From positions 1 to 64,000 of the forward strand of contig NZ_CANMDS010000003.1 of assembly GCF_947496725.1 (NCBI RefSeq): DNA of 64,000 bases, given 5' to 3'. The DNA comes from an uncultured Dokdonia sp. Lineage in GTDB: Bacteria; Bacteroidota; Bacteroidia; Flavobacteriales; Flavobacteriaceae. The position numbers were made by a program, and so were the translations under genes. Of the stretch, positions 1 through 9,051 are shown piece by piece. The notes beneath the pieces were generated by a model. That model made no database searches and was not told the origin of the DNA. It saw nothing but the letters and a program-made list of their open reading frames with translations. Within the stretch, counting starts at the first letter, position 1, and each line of letters begins with the position of its first letter.

Positions 1-3000
1 GTAATTGATGTATTAGATAATGATGGTTTTGATCCTGCTGCTGATGTAGAAGTAACTGATGTTACAGATCCTGCAAACGGAACTGTAGTAATCAACGATG
101 ATGGAACAGTAACGTATACTCCAGATCCTGATTTCAACGGAGAAGATACTTTTGAATACACAGTAACTGTAACAAACCCTGATGGAACAACAACTACTGA
201 GACTGCTACTGTAGTAGTAACAGTAACTCCAGATAATCCATCACTAGATGTATTTAAAGAAGGTAATTATGAGGATACAAATGAAGATGGAGTAGTGAAC
301 CTTGGTGACTCAATTATATACAACTTTATTGTTTTCAATAATGGTGATGTACCATTGAGCGATATTACTTTAACTGATGAACTAGTTGATGTAATGGGTG
401 GACCTATCGATCTTGAAGTTGGAGAAAGTGATTCAATGACTTTTACAGCTATATATGCAATAACTCAAGAGGATATTAATACAGGAGCTGTATACAACCA
501 AGCAATTGCTACAGGTCAAGATCCAGCTGGAGAAATAGCAACAGATGCGTCTGAAGATCCAACTGGTATAGATCCTAATAATCCTCTTAATGATCCAGAT
601 TGTATGGAATGTACTATTACAGTTCTTAATCAGGATCCGGAGATTGCAATCGTTAAGACTGGAACGTTCAATGATGAGGATGGAGATGGCTTTGCACAAG
701 CTGGTGAGACAATTACTTATAACTTCACAGTGACAAATACAGGAAATGTAACAGTAACAAACATTATTGTAACAGATCCATTAGTAACAGTAACTGGCGG
801 TCCTATTGATTTAGTACCTGGAACTAGTGATGATACTACGTTTATTGCTGAGTATGTATTAACTCAAGAAGATGTAGATGCAGGTATGGTAGAAAACCAA
901 GCGCTTGTAACTGGTCAGGATCCAAATGGAGATGATGTAGTTGATACTTCTGATGATAATAGTACAGTAGAAGGAGAAGAGGATATAACAATCACAGATT
1001 TACCAGAAGATCCAGGAGCAATAGCAATTGTTAAGACTGGAACGTTCAATGATGAAGATGGAGATGGTTTTGCAGAAGCTGGTGAGACAATCACTTATAA
1101 CTTCACAGTGACAAACACAGGAAATGTAACAGTAACAAACATTATTGTAACAGATCCATTAGTAACAGTAACTGGCGGTCCTATTGATTTAGTACCAGGA
1201 GCTAGTGATGCGACAACGTTTGTAGCTGAGTATGTATTAACACAAGACGATGTAGATGCAGGAATGGTAGAAAACCAAGCACTTGCAACTGGTCAGAACC
1301 CAAGTGGAGATGACGTAGAAGATACATCAGATGATGATAGTACAGTAGAAGGTGATGATGATATAACAATCACAGATTTACCAGAAGATCCAGGAACAAT
1401 AGCAATTGTTAAGACTGGAATGTTCAATGATGAAGATGGAGATGGTTTTGCACAAGTAGGTGAGACAATCACTTATAACTTCACAGTGACAAACACAGGA
1501 AATGTAACGGTAACAAACATTATTGTAACAGATCCATTAGTAACAGTAACTGGCGGTCCTATTGATTTAATACCAGGAGCTAGTGATGCGACAACGTTTG
1601 TAGCTGAGTATGTATTAACACAAGACGATGTAGATGCAGGAATGGTAGAAAACCAAGCACTTGCAACTGGTCAGAACCCAAGTGGAGATGACGTAGAAGA
1701 TACATCAGATGATGATAGTACAGTAGAAGGTGACGATGATATAACAATCACAGATTTACCAGAAGATCCAGGAGCAATAGCAATTGTTAAGACTGGAACG
1801 TTCAATGATGAAGATGGAGATGGTTTTGCAGAAGCTGGCGAGACAATCACTTATAACTTCACAGTGACAAACACAGGAAATGTAACAGTAACAAACATTA
1901 TTGTAACAGATCCATTAGTAACAGTAACTGGCGGTCCTATTGATTTAGTACCAGGAGCTAGTGATGCAACAACGTTTGTAGCTGAGTATGTATTAACACA
2001 AGACGATGTAGATGCAGGAATGGTAGAAAACCAAGCACTTGCAACTGGTCAGAACCCTAATGGAGATGACGTAGAAGATACATCAGATGATGATAGTACA
2101 GTAGAAGGTGATGATGATATAACAATCACAGATTTACCAGAAGATCCAGGAACAATAGCAATTGTTAAGACTGGAACGTTCAATGATGAGGATGGAGATG
2201 GTTTTGCACAAGTAGGTGAGACAATCACTTATAACTTCACAGTGACAAACACAGGAAATGTAACAGTAACAAACATTATTGTAACAGATCCATTAGTAAC
2301 AGTAACTGGCGGTCCTATCGATTTAGTACCAGGAGCTAGTGATGCGACAACGTTTGTAGCTGAGTATGTATTAACACAAGAAGATGTAGATGCAGGAATG
2401 GTAGAAAACCAAGCACTTGCAACTGGTCAGAACCCAAGTGGAGATGACGTAGAAGATACATCAGATGATGATAGTACTGAAGAAGGTGATGATGATATAA
2501 CAATCACAGATCTACCAGAAGATCCAGGAACAATAGCAATTGTTAAGACTGGAACGTTCAATGATGAAGATGGAGATGGTTTTGCACAAGTAGGTGAGAC
2601 AATCACTTATAACTTCACAGTGACAAACACAGGAAATGTAACAGTAACAAACATTATTGTAACAGATCCATTAGTAGCTGTAACTGGCGGTCCTATCGAT
2701 TTAGTACCAGGAGCTAGTGATAGTACAACGTTTGTAGCTGAGTATGTATTGACACAAGCCGATGTAGATGCAGGAATGGTAGAAAACCAAGCACTTGCAA
2801 CTGGTCAGAATCCTAATGGAGATGACGTAGAAGATACATCAGATGATGATAGTACTGAAGAAGGTGAGGATGATGTGACAATTACAGATTTACCTGAAGA
2901 TATTGGATCTATTGCAGTTGTAAAAACTGGAACCTTCAATGATGAGGATGGAGATGGTTTTGCACAAGCTGGTGAGACAATCACTTATAACTTTACAGTA

Positions 3001-3993
3001 TCAAATACTGGAAATGTTACGATATCAAATATTGTTATAACAGATCCATTAGTAGCTGTAACTGGAGGTCCAATAGATCTTGAGCCTGGAGCTAGTGATA
3101 GTACAACATTTGTTGCTGTATACACACTAACACAAGAAGATGTAGATGCAGGAATGGTAGAAAACCAAGCACTTGCAACTGGTCAGAACCCTAATGGAGA
3201 TGACGTAGAAGATACATCAGATGATGATAGTACTGTTGAAGGTGAGGAAGATGTTACAATTACTATCTTACCTACAGGAGCAAATTCAATAGCTCTTGAG
3301 AAAACAGGTGAGCTTATCGATCTTAACGGTGATGGAGTATTTGAACCAGGAGAGATTATTCAATATACATTCACAGTGACAAACACTGGAGAATTAACTA
3401 TTGAAGATATTGTAATTACTGATCCACTAGTTGATGTAGATGGAGGTCCTATTACATTATTACCAGGAGAATCTGATAGTACAACATTTACGGCTACATA
3501 CCTTATCACTGAGGAGGATATCGAAAATGGAACAGTTATTAACCAAGCTACTGTAAGTGGTATATTACCTGATGGAGTAGAGTTAATTGACCTATCTGAT
3601 GATCCTACAGATGATACAAATGTTGATATTAATGGAGATGGTAACCCTGATGATCCAACAATAACAGTAATACCAAGTGTTCTTAATGTAACAGATCTTG
3701 AAGTATTTACTGGTATGTCACCAGACGGTGATGGACAAAATGATGTATTTATTATTGAAGGAATTATAGACTTCCCAGATAATAATGTTCAGATTTTCAA
3801 CAGATGGGGTGTTCAAGTGTTCGAAGGAAATGGTTATGATAACACATCAGTAGTGTTTAGAGGTATTTCAGATGGAAGAACTACTATCAATGCTGATAAG
3901 GAACTTCCAGAAGGAACATATTACTACCTAATCAACTATCAAACCGAGGACGGATTGAAACGATTAAGTGGATATTTATATATTAACCGATAA
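1..3993 (+). CDS. Giant repeat adhesin with T9SS type B (CHU_C) sorting domain, 5' end outside window
   Basis: The frame is open from base 1, so the gene begins upstream; at least 1330 residues lie here. Residues 1-80 resemble a cadherin-like/Big_9 tandem domain (pattern NGTVVINDDGTVTYTP, then DFNGEDTFEYTV). From nucleotide 241 follow nine DUF11-like beta-sandwich repeats (motifs GETITYNFTVTNTGN and ENQALATGQ). The central seven are almost identical, and each carries an acidic, probably calcium-binding NDEDGDGF loop. The last ~98 residues form a gliding-motility/CHU_C domain (MSPDGDGQNDVF, FNRWGVQVF, GTYYYLINY), which in this family directs type IX secretion to the cell surface. The PorP/SprF and OmpA-type genes that follow resemble SprB-SprF loci. 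A SprB-like role in adhesion or gliding is inferred; the missing N-terminus would decide full size. Confidence 0.9.
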   Translation, partial: VIDVLDNDGFDPAADVEVTDVTDPANGTVVINDDGTVTYTPDPDFNGEDTFEYTVTVTNPDGTTTTETATVVVTVTPDNPSLDVFKEGNYEDTNEDGVVNLGDSIIYNFIVFNNGDVPLSDITLTDELVDVMGGPIDLEVGESDSMTFTAIYAITQEDINTGAVYNQAIATGQDPAGEIATDASEDPTGIDPNNPLNDPDCMECTITVLNQDPEIAIVKTGTFNDEDGDGFAQAGETITYNFTVTNTGNVTVTNIIVTDPLVTVTGGPIDLVPGTSDDTTFIAEYVLTQEDVDAGMVENQALVTGQDPNGDDVVDTSDDNSTVEGEEDITITDLPEDPGAIAIVKTGTFNDEDGDGFAEAGETITYNFTVTNTGNVTVTNIIVTDPLVTVTGGPIDLVPGASDATTFVAEYVLTQDDVDAGMVENQALATGQNPSGDDVEDTSDDDSTVEGDDDITITDLPEDPGTIAIVKTGMFNDEDGDGFAQVGETITYNFTVTNTGNVTVTNIIVTDPLVTVTGGPIDLIPGASDATTFVAEYVLTQDDVDAGMVENQALATGQNPSGDDVEDTSDDDSTVEGDDDITITDLPEDPGAIAIVKTGTFNDEDGDGFAEAGETITYNFTVTNTGNVTVTNIIVTDPLVTVTGGPIDLVPGASDATTFVAEYVLTQDDVDAGMVENQALATGQNPNGDDVEDTSDDDSTVEGDDDITITDLPEDPGTIAIVKTGTFNDEDGDGFAQVGETITYNFTVTNTGNVTVTNIIVTDPLVTVTGGPIDLVPGASDATTFVAEYVLTQEDVDAGMVENQALATGQNPSGDDVEDTSDDDSTEEGDDDITITDLPEDPGTIAIVKTGTFNDEDGDGFAQVGETITYNFTVTNTGNVTVTNIIVTDPLVAVTGGPIDLVPGASDSTTFVAEYVLTQADVDAGMVENQALATGQNPNGDDVEDTSDDDSTEEGEDDVTITDLPEDIGSIAVVKTGTFNDEDGDGFAQAGETITYNFTVSNTGNVTISNIVITDPLVAVTGGPIDLEPGASDSTTFVAVYTLTQEDVDAGMVENQALATGQNPNGDDVEDTSDDDSTVEGEEDVTITILPTGANSIALEKTGELIDLNGDGVFEPGEIIQYTFTVTNTGELTIEDIVITDPLVDVDGGPITLLPGESDSTTFTATYLITEEDIENGTVINQATVSGILPDGVELIDLSDDPTDDTNVDINGDGNPDDPTITVIPSVLNVTDLEVFTGMSPDGDGQNDVFIIEGIIDFPDNNVQIFNRWGVQVFEGNGYDNTSVVFRGISDGRTTINADKELPEGTYYYLINYQTEDGLKRLSGYLYINR
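643..3288 (+). repeat. Seven tandem 378-bp coding repeats
   Basis: Units begin at 643, 1021, 1399, 1777, 2155, 2533 and 2911, an exact 378-bp (126-codon) period. Each opens with IAIVKTG (IAVVKTG in the last). The middle units differ by only a few bases, including at silent sites, while the flanking repeats at 241-642 (402 bp) and from 3289 are clearly diverged. That pattern points to recent duplication or gene conversion within the array. Copy number could be mis-assembled from short reads. Confidence 0.95.
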
Positions 3994-4002
3994 TTAGAAA
4001 AC

Positions 4003-4018
4003 CGCTTTCGCGAAAGCG
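4003..4018. repeat. Dispersed palindrome, copy 1 (perfect)
   Basis: Perfect CGCTTTCGCGAAAGCG, 9 bases after the adhesin stop codon and before the long hairpin at 4035. Confidence 0.97.
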
Positions 4019-4034
4019 TAATAACAATAACATC

Positions 4035-4079
4035 TAGTAAAATGACGATTCCGTTCAAACAACGGAAGTCATTTTACTA
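4035..4079 (+). terminator. Long hairpin after the adhesin gene
   Basis: The arms form a 12-bp outer stem (TAGTAAAATGAC with its complement) and a 7-bp inner stem (TTCCGTT/AACGGAA), separated by a 2-base bulge and closed by loop CAAAC. There is no long T run after it, so it may stop transcription only partly, or act as a processing or stability element between the adhesin and the PorP/SprF gene 22 bases further on. Confidence 0.6.
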
Positions 4080-4101
4080 AATGATTTAAACTAAGATTAG
4101 A

Positions 4102-5046
4102 ATGAAAAAGCTACATCTCATCGTATTGCTAGTGATTACGATGCTAAGTTTTACCGAAGTAAATGCTCAGCAAGATCCACAGTATACGCAGTATATGTAT
4201 AATACCGTGGCAATCAATCCAGCTTATGCTGGAAACAGAGGAGTTACAAGTATTGTAGGACTACACAGAAGTCAATGGGTTGGTCTAGACGGCGCACCAC
4301 GTACACAGAGTTTAAGTATACACTCACCTATAGGTGAAGGTAAAGTAGGGCTTGGACTTTCTATTGTAAATGATGCACTTGGACCGTCGCAAGAGACTTA
4401 TGTAGGGGCAGATTTTAGTTATACAGTTAATACTTCAGAGTCTGGAAAATTAAGTTTTGGACTTAAAGCTGGAGGACACATACTAGATGTAGACTTCACT
4501 AAGCTTACATTATTTGATGTGACAGATCCTAGATTTTCTCAAAACATTGATAATAAGATCTCACCTATTATAGGTGCTGGTTTATACTATCACACAGATA
4601 ATTTTTATGCTGGTGTAAGTGTGCCTAATCTTATTCAAACAGAACATTTTGATGTAGGTAATAATAGCAATGGAGCTAGTTTTATAGCAAAAGAGCGTAT
4701 TCATTACTATGGTATAATGGGATACACATTTGATATAAGTGATCAACTTAAATTTAAGCCTAGTACTCTTGTAAAATTGGTTCAAGGTGCGCCATTACAA
4801 GTTGATCTTACTGCAAACTTTTTGGTAATGGAAAAGCTTCACCTTGGAGCGGCTTACAGATGGAGCGCTGCATTAAGCGGTCTTGTAGGTTTTCAAGTAT
4901 CAGACAGTATGTTAATAGGGCTTGCTTATGATAGAGAGAGCACAGACTTAGGGGATACTGTCTATAATGACGGTAGTTTTGAAGTGTTTTTAAGATTTGA
5001 GCTCTTTAACGAGTATGATAGAATGTTAACACCACGATTCTTTTAA
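4102..5046 (+). CDS. PorP/SprF family type IX secretion membrane protein
   Basis: 314 residues with a signal peptide at 1-22 ending in NAQ. The mature N-terminus carries the family signature DPQYTQYMYNTVAINPAYAG, followed by alternating beta strands as in an outer-membrane barrel. PorP/SprF proteins partner with specific T9SS type B substrates; SprF is needed for SprB to reach the surface in Flavobacterium johnsoniae. Its place directly after the CHU_C adhesin and 9 bp before the OmpA-type gene makes the adhesin the likely client, by inference. The length is usual for the family. Confidence 0.93.
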   Translation: MKKLHLIVLLVITMLSFTEVNAQQDPQYTQYMYNTVAINPAYAGNRGVTSIVGLHRSQWVGLDGAPRTQSLSIHSPIGEGKVGLGLSIVNDALGPSQETYVGADFSYTVNTSESGKLSFGLKAGGHILDVDFTKLTLFDVTDPRFSQNIDNKISPIIGAGLYYHTDNFYAGVSVPNLIQTEHFDVGNNSNGASFIAKERIHYYGIMGYTFDISDQLKFKPSTLVKLVQGAPLQVDLTANFLVMEKLHLGAAYRWSAALSGLVGFQVSDSMLIGLAYDRESTDLGDTVYNDGSFEVFLRFELFNEYDRMLTPRFF

Positions 5047-5055
5047 TACAGTACT

Positions 5056-7005
5056 ATGAAAAAAATTACATTATTTATATTTCTTCTTACTGCATTTTTT
5101 GGATACGCGCAGGAAAAGAAGATAGAAAGAGCAACAAAGAGATTTAATCAATATGATTATGTAAACTCTCAAGAAATTTATCAAAAAGTAGTTGATAAAG
5201 GATATGAATCTGGTGACCTCTTTAAAAGACTTGCAGACTCATATTATTTAAATGCAAAATATGATGAAGCAGCAACATATTATGGAAAGCTTATAGAGCA
5301 ATTTCCAGAGGATGTAGAGCCAGAAGTATATTTTAGATATGCAACGTCATTAAGAGCAACAAAAGATTATTCATTATCTGATAAGATGATGGCTCGCTTT
5401 TATGACCTTGGTGAGGATGATACTAGAGCTGTATTATTTAGAAAAGCACCTGATTATCTTAGAGAGATTGAAAAGCAAAAAGGAGCTTACGATGTTTCTA
5501 TCACTCAAATTAACTCTGGATACTCAGATTTTGGATCTGCATTGTATAAGGACAAATTGATTTTTGCCTCAAACAGAGATACAGGCGGTTATACAAAACG
5601 TGTGCATAAATGGAACGGTCAACCATTCTTAAACTTATACCAAGTAGATACTAGTAAAGTAGGTCAAGATGGTGGAACTAAGTTTGCTAAGCCATTTAGC
5701 GCAAACCTTAATACGCAATATCACGAGAGTTCTCCTGTATTTGCAAAGGGAGATAGTGTTATGTATTTCACACGTAATAACTATAGCAATGGCATCTTTA
5801 GTAAAGATAGTACAGGTACTAACCAGTTAAAGTTGTACCGCGCAAGTTATAAAAATGGCGCTTGGGGCGGAGTTAAGGAATTACCATTTAATAGTGATAA
5901 TTATACCGTAGCTCACCCGGCTTTAAGCCCAGATGGTAAAAAATTATACTTCTCTTCAGATATGCCAGGTACTTTAGGTCAAGCAGACTTATGGTATGTA
6001 GTAATTAATGATGATGGTACGTATGGAGAGCCAGTAAATCTTGGTAATAGAATTAATACTGAAGGAAGAGAAAGTTTTCCATATGTAAGCGCAGCAAATG
6101 ATCTATTCTTTGCTTCAAACGGTCACCCAGGTCTTGGAGGTTTAGATATTTTCTTAACTAATCTTGATGCAACTGGTGAGGATGTAACTATACTTAATAT
6201 TGGAGAGCCTGCAAATACATCTAAAGATGATTTTGCATTCATAATTAATTCTGACACTAAAACTGGATTTCTTTCTTCTAACCGTGGTAAATCTGGTATA
6301 GATGATGACATCTATATGATAAGAGAGCTTAGAAGGCCAGAACCTCTTTGTGAAATATTACTAACTGGTAATGTAACAGATAAAAACACAGAAGAGCTTT
6401 TAAAAGGTGCTACTGTAGCTTTATATGATGATAAGAGTAATCTTATTGAATCTATAGTTACTGGTAGAAAAGCAACTTTTGAGTTTGAGCCAGAATGTGA
6501 TGCAAAATATCTTTTAAGAGGATCTAAAGATGGATACACTACAGTAGAGAAAAGAGTGTCTACGCCTAATCTATCTGGTGAAATTCAAGAGTTTTTACAA
6601 TTAGAACGTGCTGTTCAAATTGCAAAACCAGGAGACGATATTGCAAAAATATTAAATCTTAATCCTATATACTTTGATTTTGATAAGTACTATATAAGAC
6701 CAGATGCAGAGATTGAGCTTGCAAAAGTACTAGTGTATATGGAAACGTATCCTTCTGTACGTATAGACGTAAGATCACACACAGATAGTAGAGGTAATGA
6801 TGAGTACAACCGTACACTATCTCAAAACCGTAATGTATCTACTAGAGACTGGCTTATTGCAAAGGGAATTAATCCATCTAGACTTTCTGGTCGCGGTTAT
6901 GGAGAGTCTCAGCTAGTTAATGAATGTTCAAACGGTGTTCAGTGTAGTGAAGAACAACATCAACTTAACAGAAGAAGTGAGTTTATAGTTTTAAGTAATA
7001 ACTAA
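5056..7005 (+). CDS. OmpA family protein with TPR, PD40 propeller and carboxypeptidase-regulatory domains
   Basis: 649 residues. A signal peptide (1-18, ending GYAQ) leads into TPR-like helices (~20-140, e.g. DYVNSQEIYQKVVDKGYE). A PD40/WD40-like beta propeller follows (~150-430, repeats such as HPALSPDGKKLYFSSDM), then a carboxypeptidase-regulatory-like fold (~435-510). The OmpA peptidoglycan-binding domain starts near 535 (IYFDFDKYYIRPDA, VRSHTDSRGNDEYN, LSGRGYGES). This architecture is typical of the gene after PorP/SprF in T9SS-linked loci and probably anchors the surface complex to peptidoglycan. It is likely co-transcribed with the preceding gene (9-bp gap), with an intrinsic terminator after it. 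Confidence 0.92.
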   Translation: MKKITLFIFLLTAFFGYAQEKKIERATKRFNQYDYVNSQEIYQKVVDKGYESGDLFKRLADSYYLNAKYDEAATYYGKLIEQFPEDVEPEVYFRYATSLRATKDYSLSDKMMARFYDLGEDDTRAVLFRKAPDYLREIEKQKGAYDVSITQINSGYSDFGSALYKDKLIFASNRDTGGYTKRVHKWNGQPFLNLYQVDTSKVGQDGGTKFAKPFSANLNTQYHESSPVFAKGDSVMYFTRNNYSNGIFSKDSTGTNQLKLYRASYKNGAWGGVKELPFNSDNYTVAHPALSPDGKKLYFSSDMPGTLGQADLWYVVINDDGTYGEPVNLGNRINTEGRESFPYVSAANDLFFASNGHPGLGGLDIFLTNLDATGEDVTILNIGEPANTSKDDFAFIINSDTKTGFLSSNRGKSGIDDDIYMIRELRRPEPLCEILLTGNVTDKNTEELLKGATVALYDDKSNLIESIVTGRKATFEFEPECDAKYLLRGSKDGYTTVEKRVSTPNLSGEIQEFLQLERAVQIAKPGDDIAKILNLNPIYFDFDKYYIRPDAEIELAKVLVYMETYPSVRIDVRSHTDSRGNDEYNRTLSQNRNVSTRDWLIAKGINPSRLSGRGYGESQLVNECSNGVQCSEEQHQLNRRSEFIVLSNN

Positions 7006-7027
7006 CCTTACTTTCAATAATTTCAAG

Positions 7028-7053
7028 AGCGTCTCATATGAGGCGCTTTTTTT
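7028..7053 (+). terminator. Intrinsic terminator of the adhesin/PorP/OmpA locus
   Basis: AGCGTCTCA and TGAGGCGCT pair around a 2-base centre (10-bp near-palindrome with one G-T pair), followed at once by a run of seven Ts. Confidence 0.85.
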
Positions 7054-7081
7054 ATGAGTTATTTGTATTTTTACAAAGCTT

Positions 7082-7600
7082 ATGAAAGAAGAATTAGTCA
7101 TCTTAGTAGATGAAAATGATAATAAAATAGGGTTAATGCCCAAAATGGAAGCTCACGAAAAGGCCTTACTACACCGCGCTTTTTCTGTATTTGTCTTCAA
7201 TGATAAAAACGAGCTTATGCTCCAGCAGCGAGCGCTTCATAAATATCACAGCCCCGGCCTATGGACCAACACCTGTTGTAGTCACCAGCGCGATGGTGAG
7301 AGTAATATAGAAGCTGGTACCCGTAGGTTACAAGAGGAGATGGGTTTTACCGTTCCTCTAGAAGAAAGCATTTCTTTCATATACAAAGCGCCTTTTGACA
7401 ATGGCCTTACAGAGCACGAGTTAGACCATATCCTCATAGGTCACTCAGAGCAAGAACCTGTTATAAATAAAGATGAAGTAGCGGCCTGGAAATGGATGGA
7501 TTTAGAAAAGGTTAAACAAGATATAGCAAGTCACCCAGAACTATATACAGCTTGGTTTAAAATTATATTTGATAAATTCTATAACCACATTAAGCAATGA
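7082..7600 (+). CDS. idi: Isopentenyl-diphosphate delta-isomerase, type 1
   Basis: 172 residues of the Nudix-type IPP isomerase, which interconverts isopentenyl and dimethylallyl diphosphate in isoprenoid synthesis. The catalytic Cys region is WTNTCCSHQ (Cys65/66), the Nudix-like helix is RRLQEEMGF, and the metal/catalytic pair is the EHE at 111-113 (compare ENE in E. coli). Length is close to the 182-residue E. coli enzyme. It overlaps queD by 4 bases (ATGA) and so begins an idi-queD-bcp transcription unit. The prenyltransferase at 47544 would use products of this pathway. Confidence 0.95.
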   Translation: MKEELVILVDENDNKIGLMPKMEAHEKALLHRAFSVFVFNDKNELMLQQRALHKYHSPGLWTNTCCSHQRDGESNIEAGTRRLQEEMGFTVPLEESISFIYKAPFDNGLTEHELDHILIGHSEQEPVINKDEVAAWKWMDLEKVKQDIASHPELYTAWFKIIFDKFYNHIKQ

Positions 7601-8007
7601 GAATAACTGCACACAGAAAAGCACATTTTAACGCTGCACATAGGTTATACAGACCAGACTGGAATGATGAAAAAAATAGCCAGATTTTCGGTAAGTGTAG
7701 TAATCCTAATTTTCACGGTCATAATTACGACCTTACAGTAAGTGTCACTGGTGATATAGACCCAGAAACCGGATTTTTGATAGATCTTAAAATTTTAAAG
7801 GATATTATAAAAGCTCAGGTAGAAGACTATCTAGATCATAAAAATCTTAATCTTGAGGTACAGGAGTTTAAAGAGCTTAACCCAACGGCAGAAAATATTG
7901 CGGTTGTCATTTATAATAGAATCAAAACAGTGTTAGAACCTAAGTTTGATCTGGAGGTGACTCTATATGAGACACCGCGCAACTTTGTAACCTATAAAGG
8001 AGAGTAA
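7597..8007 (+). CDS. queD: 6-carboxytetrahydropterin synthase / PTPS family
   Basis: 136 residues of the 6-pyruvoyl-tetrahydropterin synthase fold. Zinc ligands His15 (HFNAAHRL), His40 and His42 (FHGH) are present, as is the catalytic Cys34 in CSNPNFHGH. The CxxxxxHGH spacing and short length fit QueD, which makes 6-carboxy-5,6,7,8-tetrahydropterin for queuosine; a pterin-making PTPS role cannot be excluded because no other queuosine gene lies in the window. It overlaps the idi stop by 4 bases and abuts bcp. Confidence 0.9.
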   Translation: MRITAHRKAHFNAAHRLYRPDWNDEKNSQIFGKCSNPNFHGHNYDLTVSVTGDIDPETGFLIDLKILKDIIKAQVEDYLDHKNLNLEVQEFKELNPTAENIAVVIYNRIKTVLEPKFDLEVTLYETPRNFVTYKGE

Positions 8008-8460
8008 ATGGCATTAAAAGTAGGAGATAAGGCACCAGGCTTTAGTTTAAAAAATCAAGACGGTACAGATGTTTCTATAGACTCACTACTAGGTCAAGTA
8101 CCTCTAGTAATTTATTTTTACCCTAAAAACTTCACACCCGGTTGTACTGCGCAAGCCTGTAGTTTTAGAGATCAGTATCAGGATTTTACAGATGCAGGGG
8201 CAAAAGTATTTGGTATAAGTGCAGATAGTGTAGCGAGTCATAAACGATTTAGAGCAAAGCACAACCTACCTTTTGACACCCTTTCAGATCAAAAAAATAA
8301 AATACGTCGTTTATACGGTGTAAAGAACGAACTTCTAGGTTTGTTACCAGGACGAGAGACCTTTGTTATAGATGCCACAGGCACCGTTAAAATGCGTTTT
8401 AATAGTATGATGGCTGGCAAGCACATTCCTAAAGCACTTTCTGTAATAAAGGGGCTGTAA
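8008..8460 (+). CDS. bcp: Thioredoxin-dependent peroxiredoxin, Bcp/PrxQ type
   Basis: 150 residues. The peroxidatic Cys46 lies in FTPGCT and the resolving Cys51 five residues later (CTAQAC), the atypical 2-Cys arrangement of Bcp/PrxQ. The thioredoxin fold runs the full length (VIYFYPKNFTPGC, then SDQKNKIRRLYGV). It reduces hydroperoxides in the cytoplasm with thioredoxin. The start codon immediately follows the queD stop, so translation is probably coupled. Confidence 0.94.
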   Translation: MALKVGDKAPGFSLKNQDGTDVSIDSLLGQVPLVIYFYPKNFTPGCTAQACSFRDQYQDFTDAGAKVFGISADSVASHKRFRAKHNLPFDTLSDQKNKIRRLYGVKNELLGLLPGRETFVIDATGTVKMRFNSMMAGKHIPKALSVIKGL

Positions 8461-8468
8461 TCTTTTTA

Positions 8469-8484
8469 CGCTTTCGCGAAAGCG
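8469..8484. repeat. Dispersed palindrome, copy 2 (perfect)
   Basis: Perfect 16-mer 8 bases after the bcp stop. The right flank is TGCTCA, a variant of the recurring N-ACTCA tag. Confidence 0.97.
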
Positions 8485-8525
8485 TGCTCACATTTACTTT
8501 TAATAATCGTAATGGTTTTAAAACA

Positions 8526-8556
8526 AAAAAGGCCTTCTATAAAAGAAGACCTTTTT
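8526..8556. terminator. Bidirectional terminator between bcp and tRNA-Thr
   Basis: The stem AAAAGG-CCTTCT pairs with AGAAG-CCTTTT, with A and T tracts on either side, so it can end transcripts from both the bcp side and the minus-strand tRNA. Confidence 0.8.
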
Positions 8557-8557
8557 G

Positions 8558-8631
8558 AGCCGATGGAGGGACTCGAACCCACGACCTGCTGATTACAAAT
8601 CAGCTGCTCTAGCCAGCTGAGCTACATCGGC
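8558..8631 (-). tRNA. tRNA-Thr (anticodon TGT)
   Basis: The minus strand folds into a full cloverleaf of 74 nt. The acceptor stem GCCGATG pairs with CATCGGC and the discriminator is T. The anticodon stem GCTGA/TCAGC encloses loop TTTGTAA with anticodon TGT (Thr). The T arm contains GGTTCGAGTCC. The 3' CCA is not encoded. Confidence 0.96.
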
Positions 8632-8691
8632 ATTGCGGGTGCAAATATAATAGCATTTATATCATATTTGCAACCTCAATTTGAAAAAAAA

Positions 8692-8958
8692 TTAAAGCTT
8701 ATTAATTCTTTCAATAAGACCGCTTGCATCTCTCTCAAGATCAGTGCGTACGGCTTCTAAATTTTTTCCTCTATTTTCAACCTTACGGTCATTTACCTTT
8801 GCAATAAGGGTATCAAATGTCTTAATTGCGTCATCTATAATCGCTTCACCTTTAGCGGCATCTTCTTTTGGGTTAAGCGCTTCCCATACGTACACGGCAT
8901 CAATGATGTCACCTAGTACAAAATTGATATCTTTCTTTAAATCTCTAATATTTGCCAT
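8692..8958 (-). CDS. Conserved small alpha-helical protein of unknown function
   Basis: 88 residues, acidic and helical throughout (DLKKDINFVLGDIIDAV, GEAIIDDAIKTFDTLIAKV), with no signal peptide, cysteine or membrane segment. I recognise it only as a type of short protein common in Flavobacteriaceae; no function can be given. It sits alone between tRNA-Thr and a lipoprotein gene on the same strand, with a good -7 box just upstream. Confidence 0.75.
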   Translation of the reverse strand: MANIRDLKKDINFVLGDIIDAVYVWEALNPKEDAAKGEAIIDDAIKTFDTLIAKVNDRKVENRGKNLEAVRTDLERDASGLIERINKL

Positions 8959-8975
8959 AGTTCTTATTTTGAATG

Positions 8976-8983
8976 CAAAAATA
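8976..8983 (-). promoter_or_regulatory. Candidate -7 box TATTTTTG
   Basis: Matches the Bacteroidetes TAnnTTTG box on the minus strand, 18 bp before the start of the 88-residue gene. No clear -33 TTG was seen at the expected distance. Confidence 0.45.
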
Positions 8984-9051
8984 CTGTAATTTCTGAAGAT
9001 GAGCTTCAGTTTGTGATGGTAAATTGAGCGTTGTTTATCAACAGAGTGGCA

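Noticed and set aside
433-699. Minus-strand frame inside the adhesin gene
   Set aside because: It is the shadow of a strongly repetitive real gene and does not recur as a conserved protein.
643-3288. The regular repeats as a CRISPR array
   Set aside because: Units are 378 bp, in frame, without short repeats or unique spacers, and no cas genes are present.
8558-8631. tRNA-Thr as an integration site of a mobile island
   Set aside because: No integrase, no direct repeat of the tRNA end and no shift to foreign-looking genes nearby was seen.
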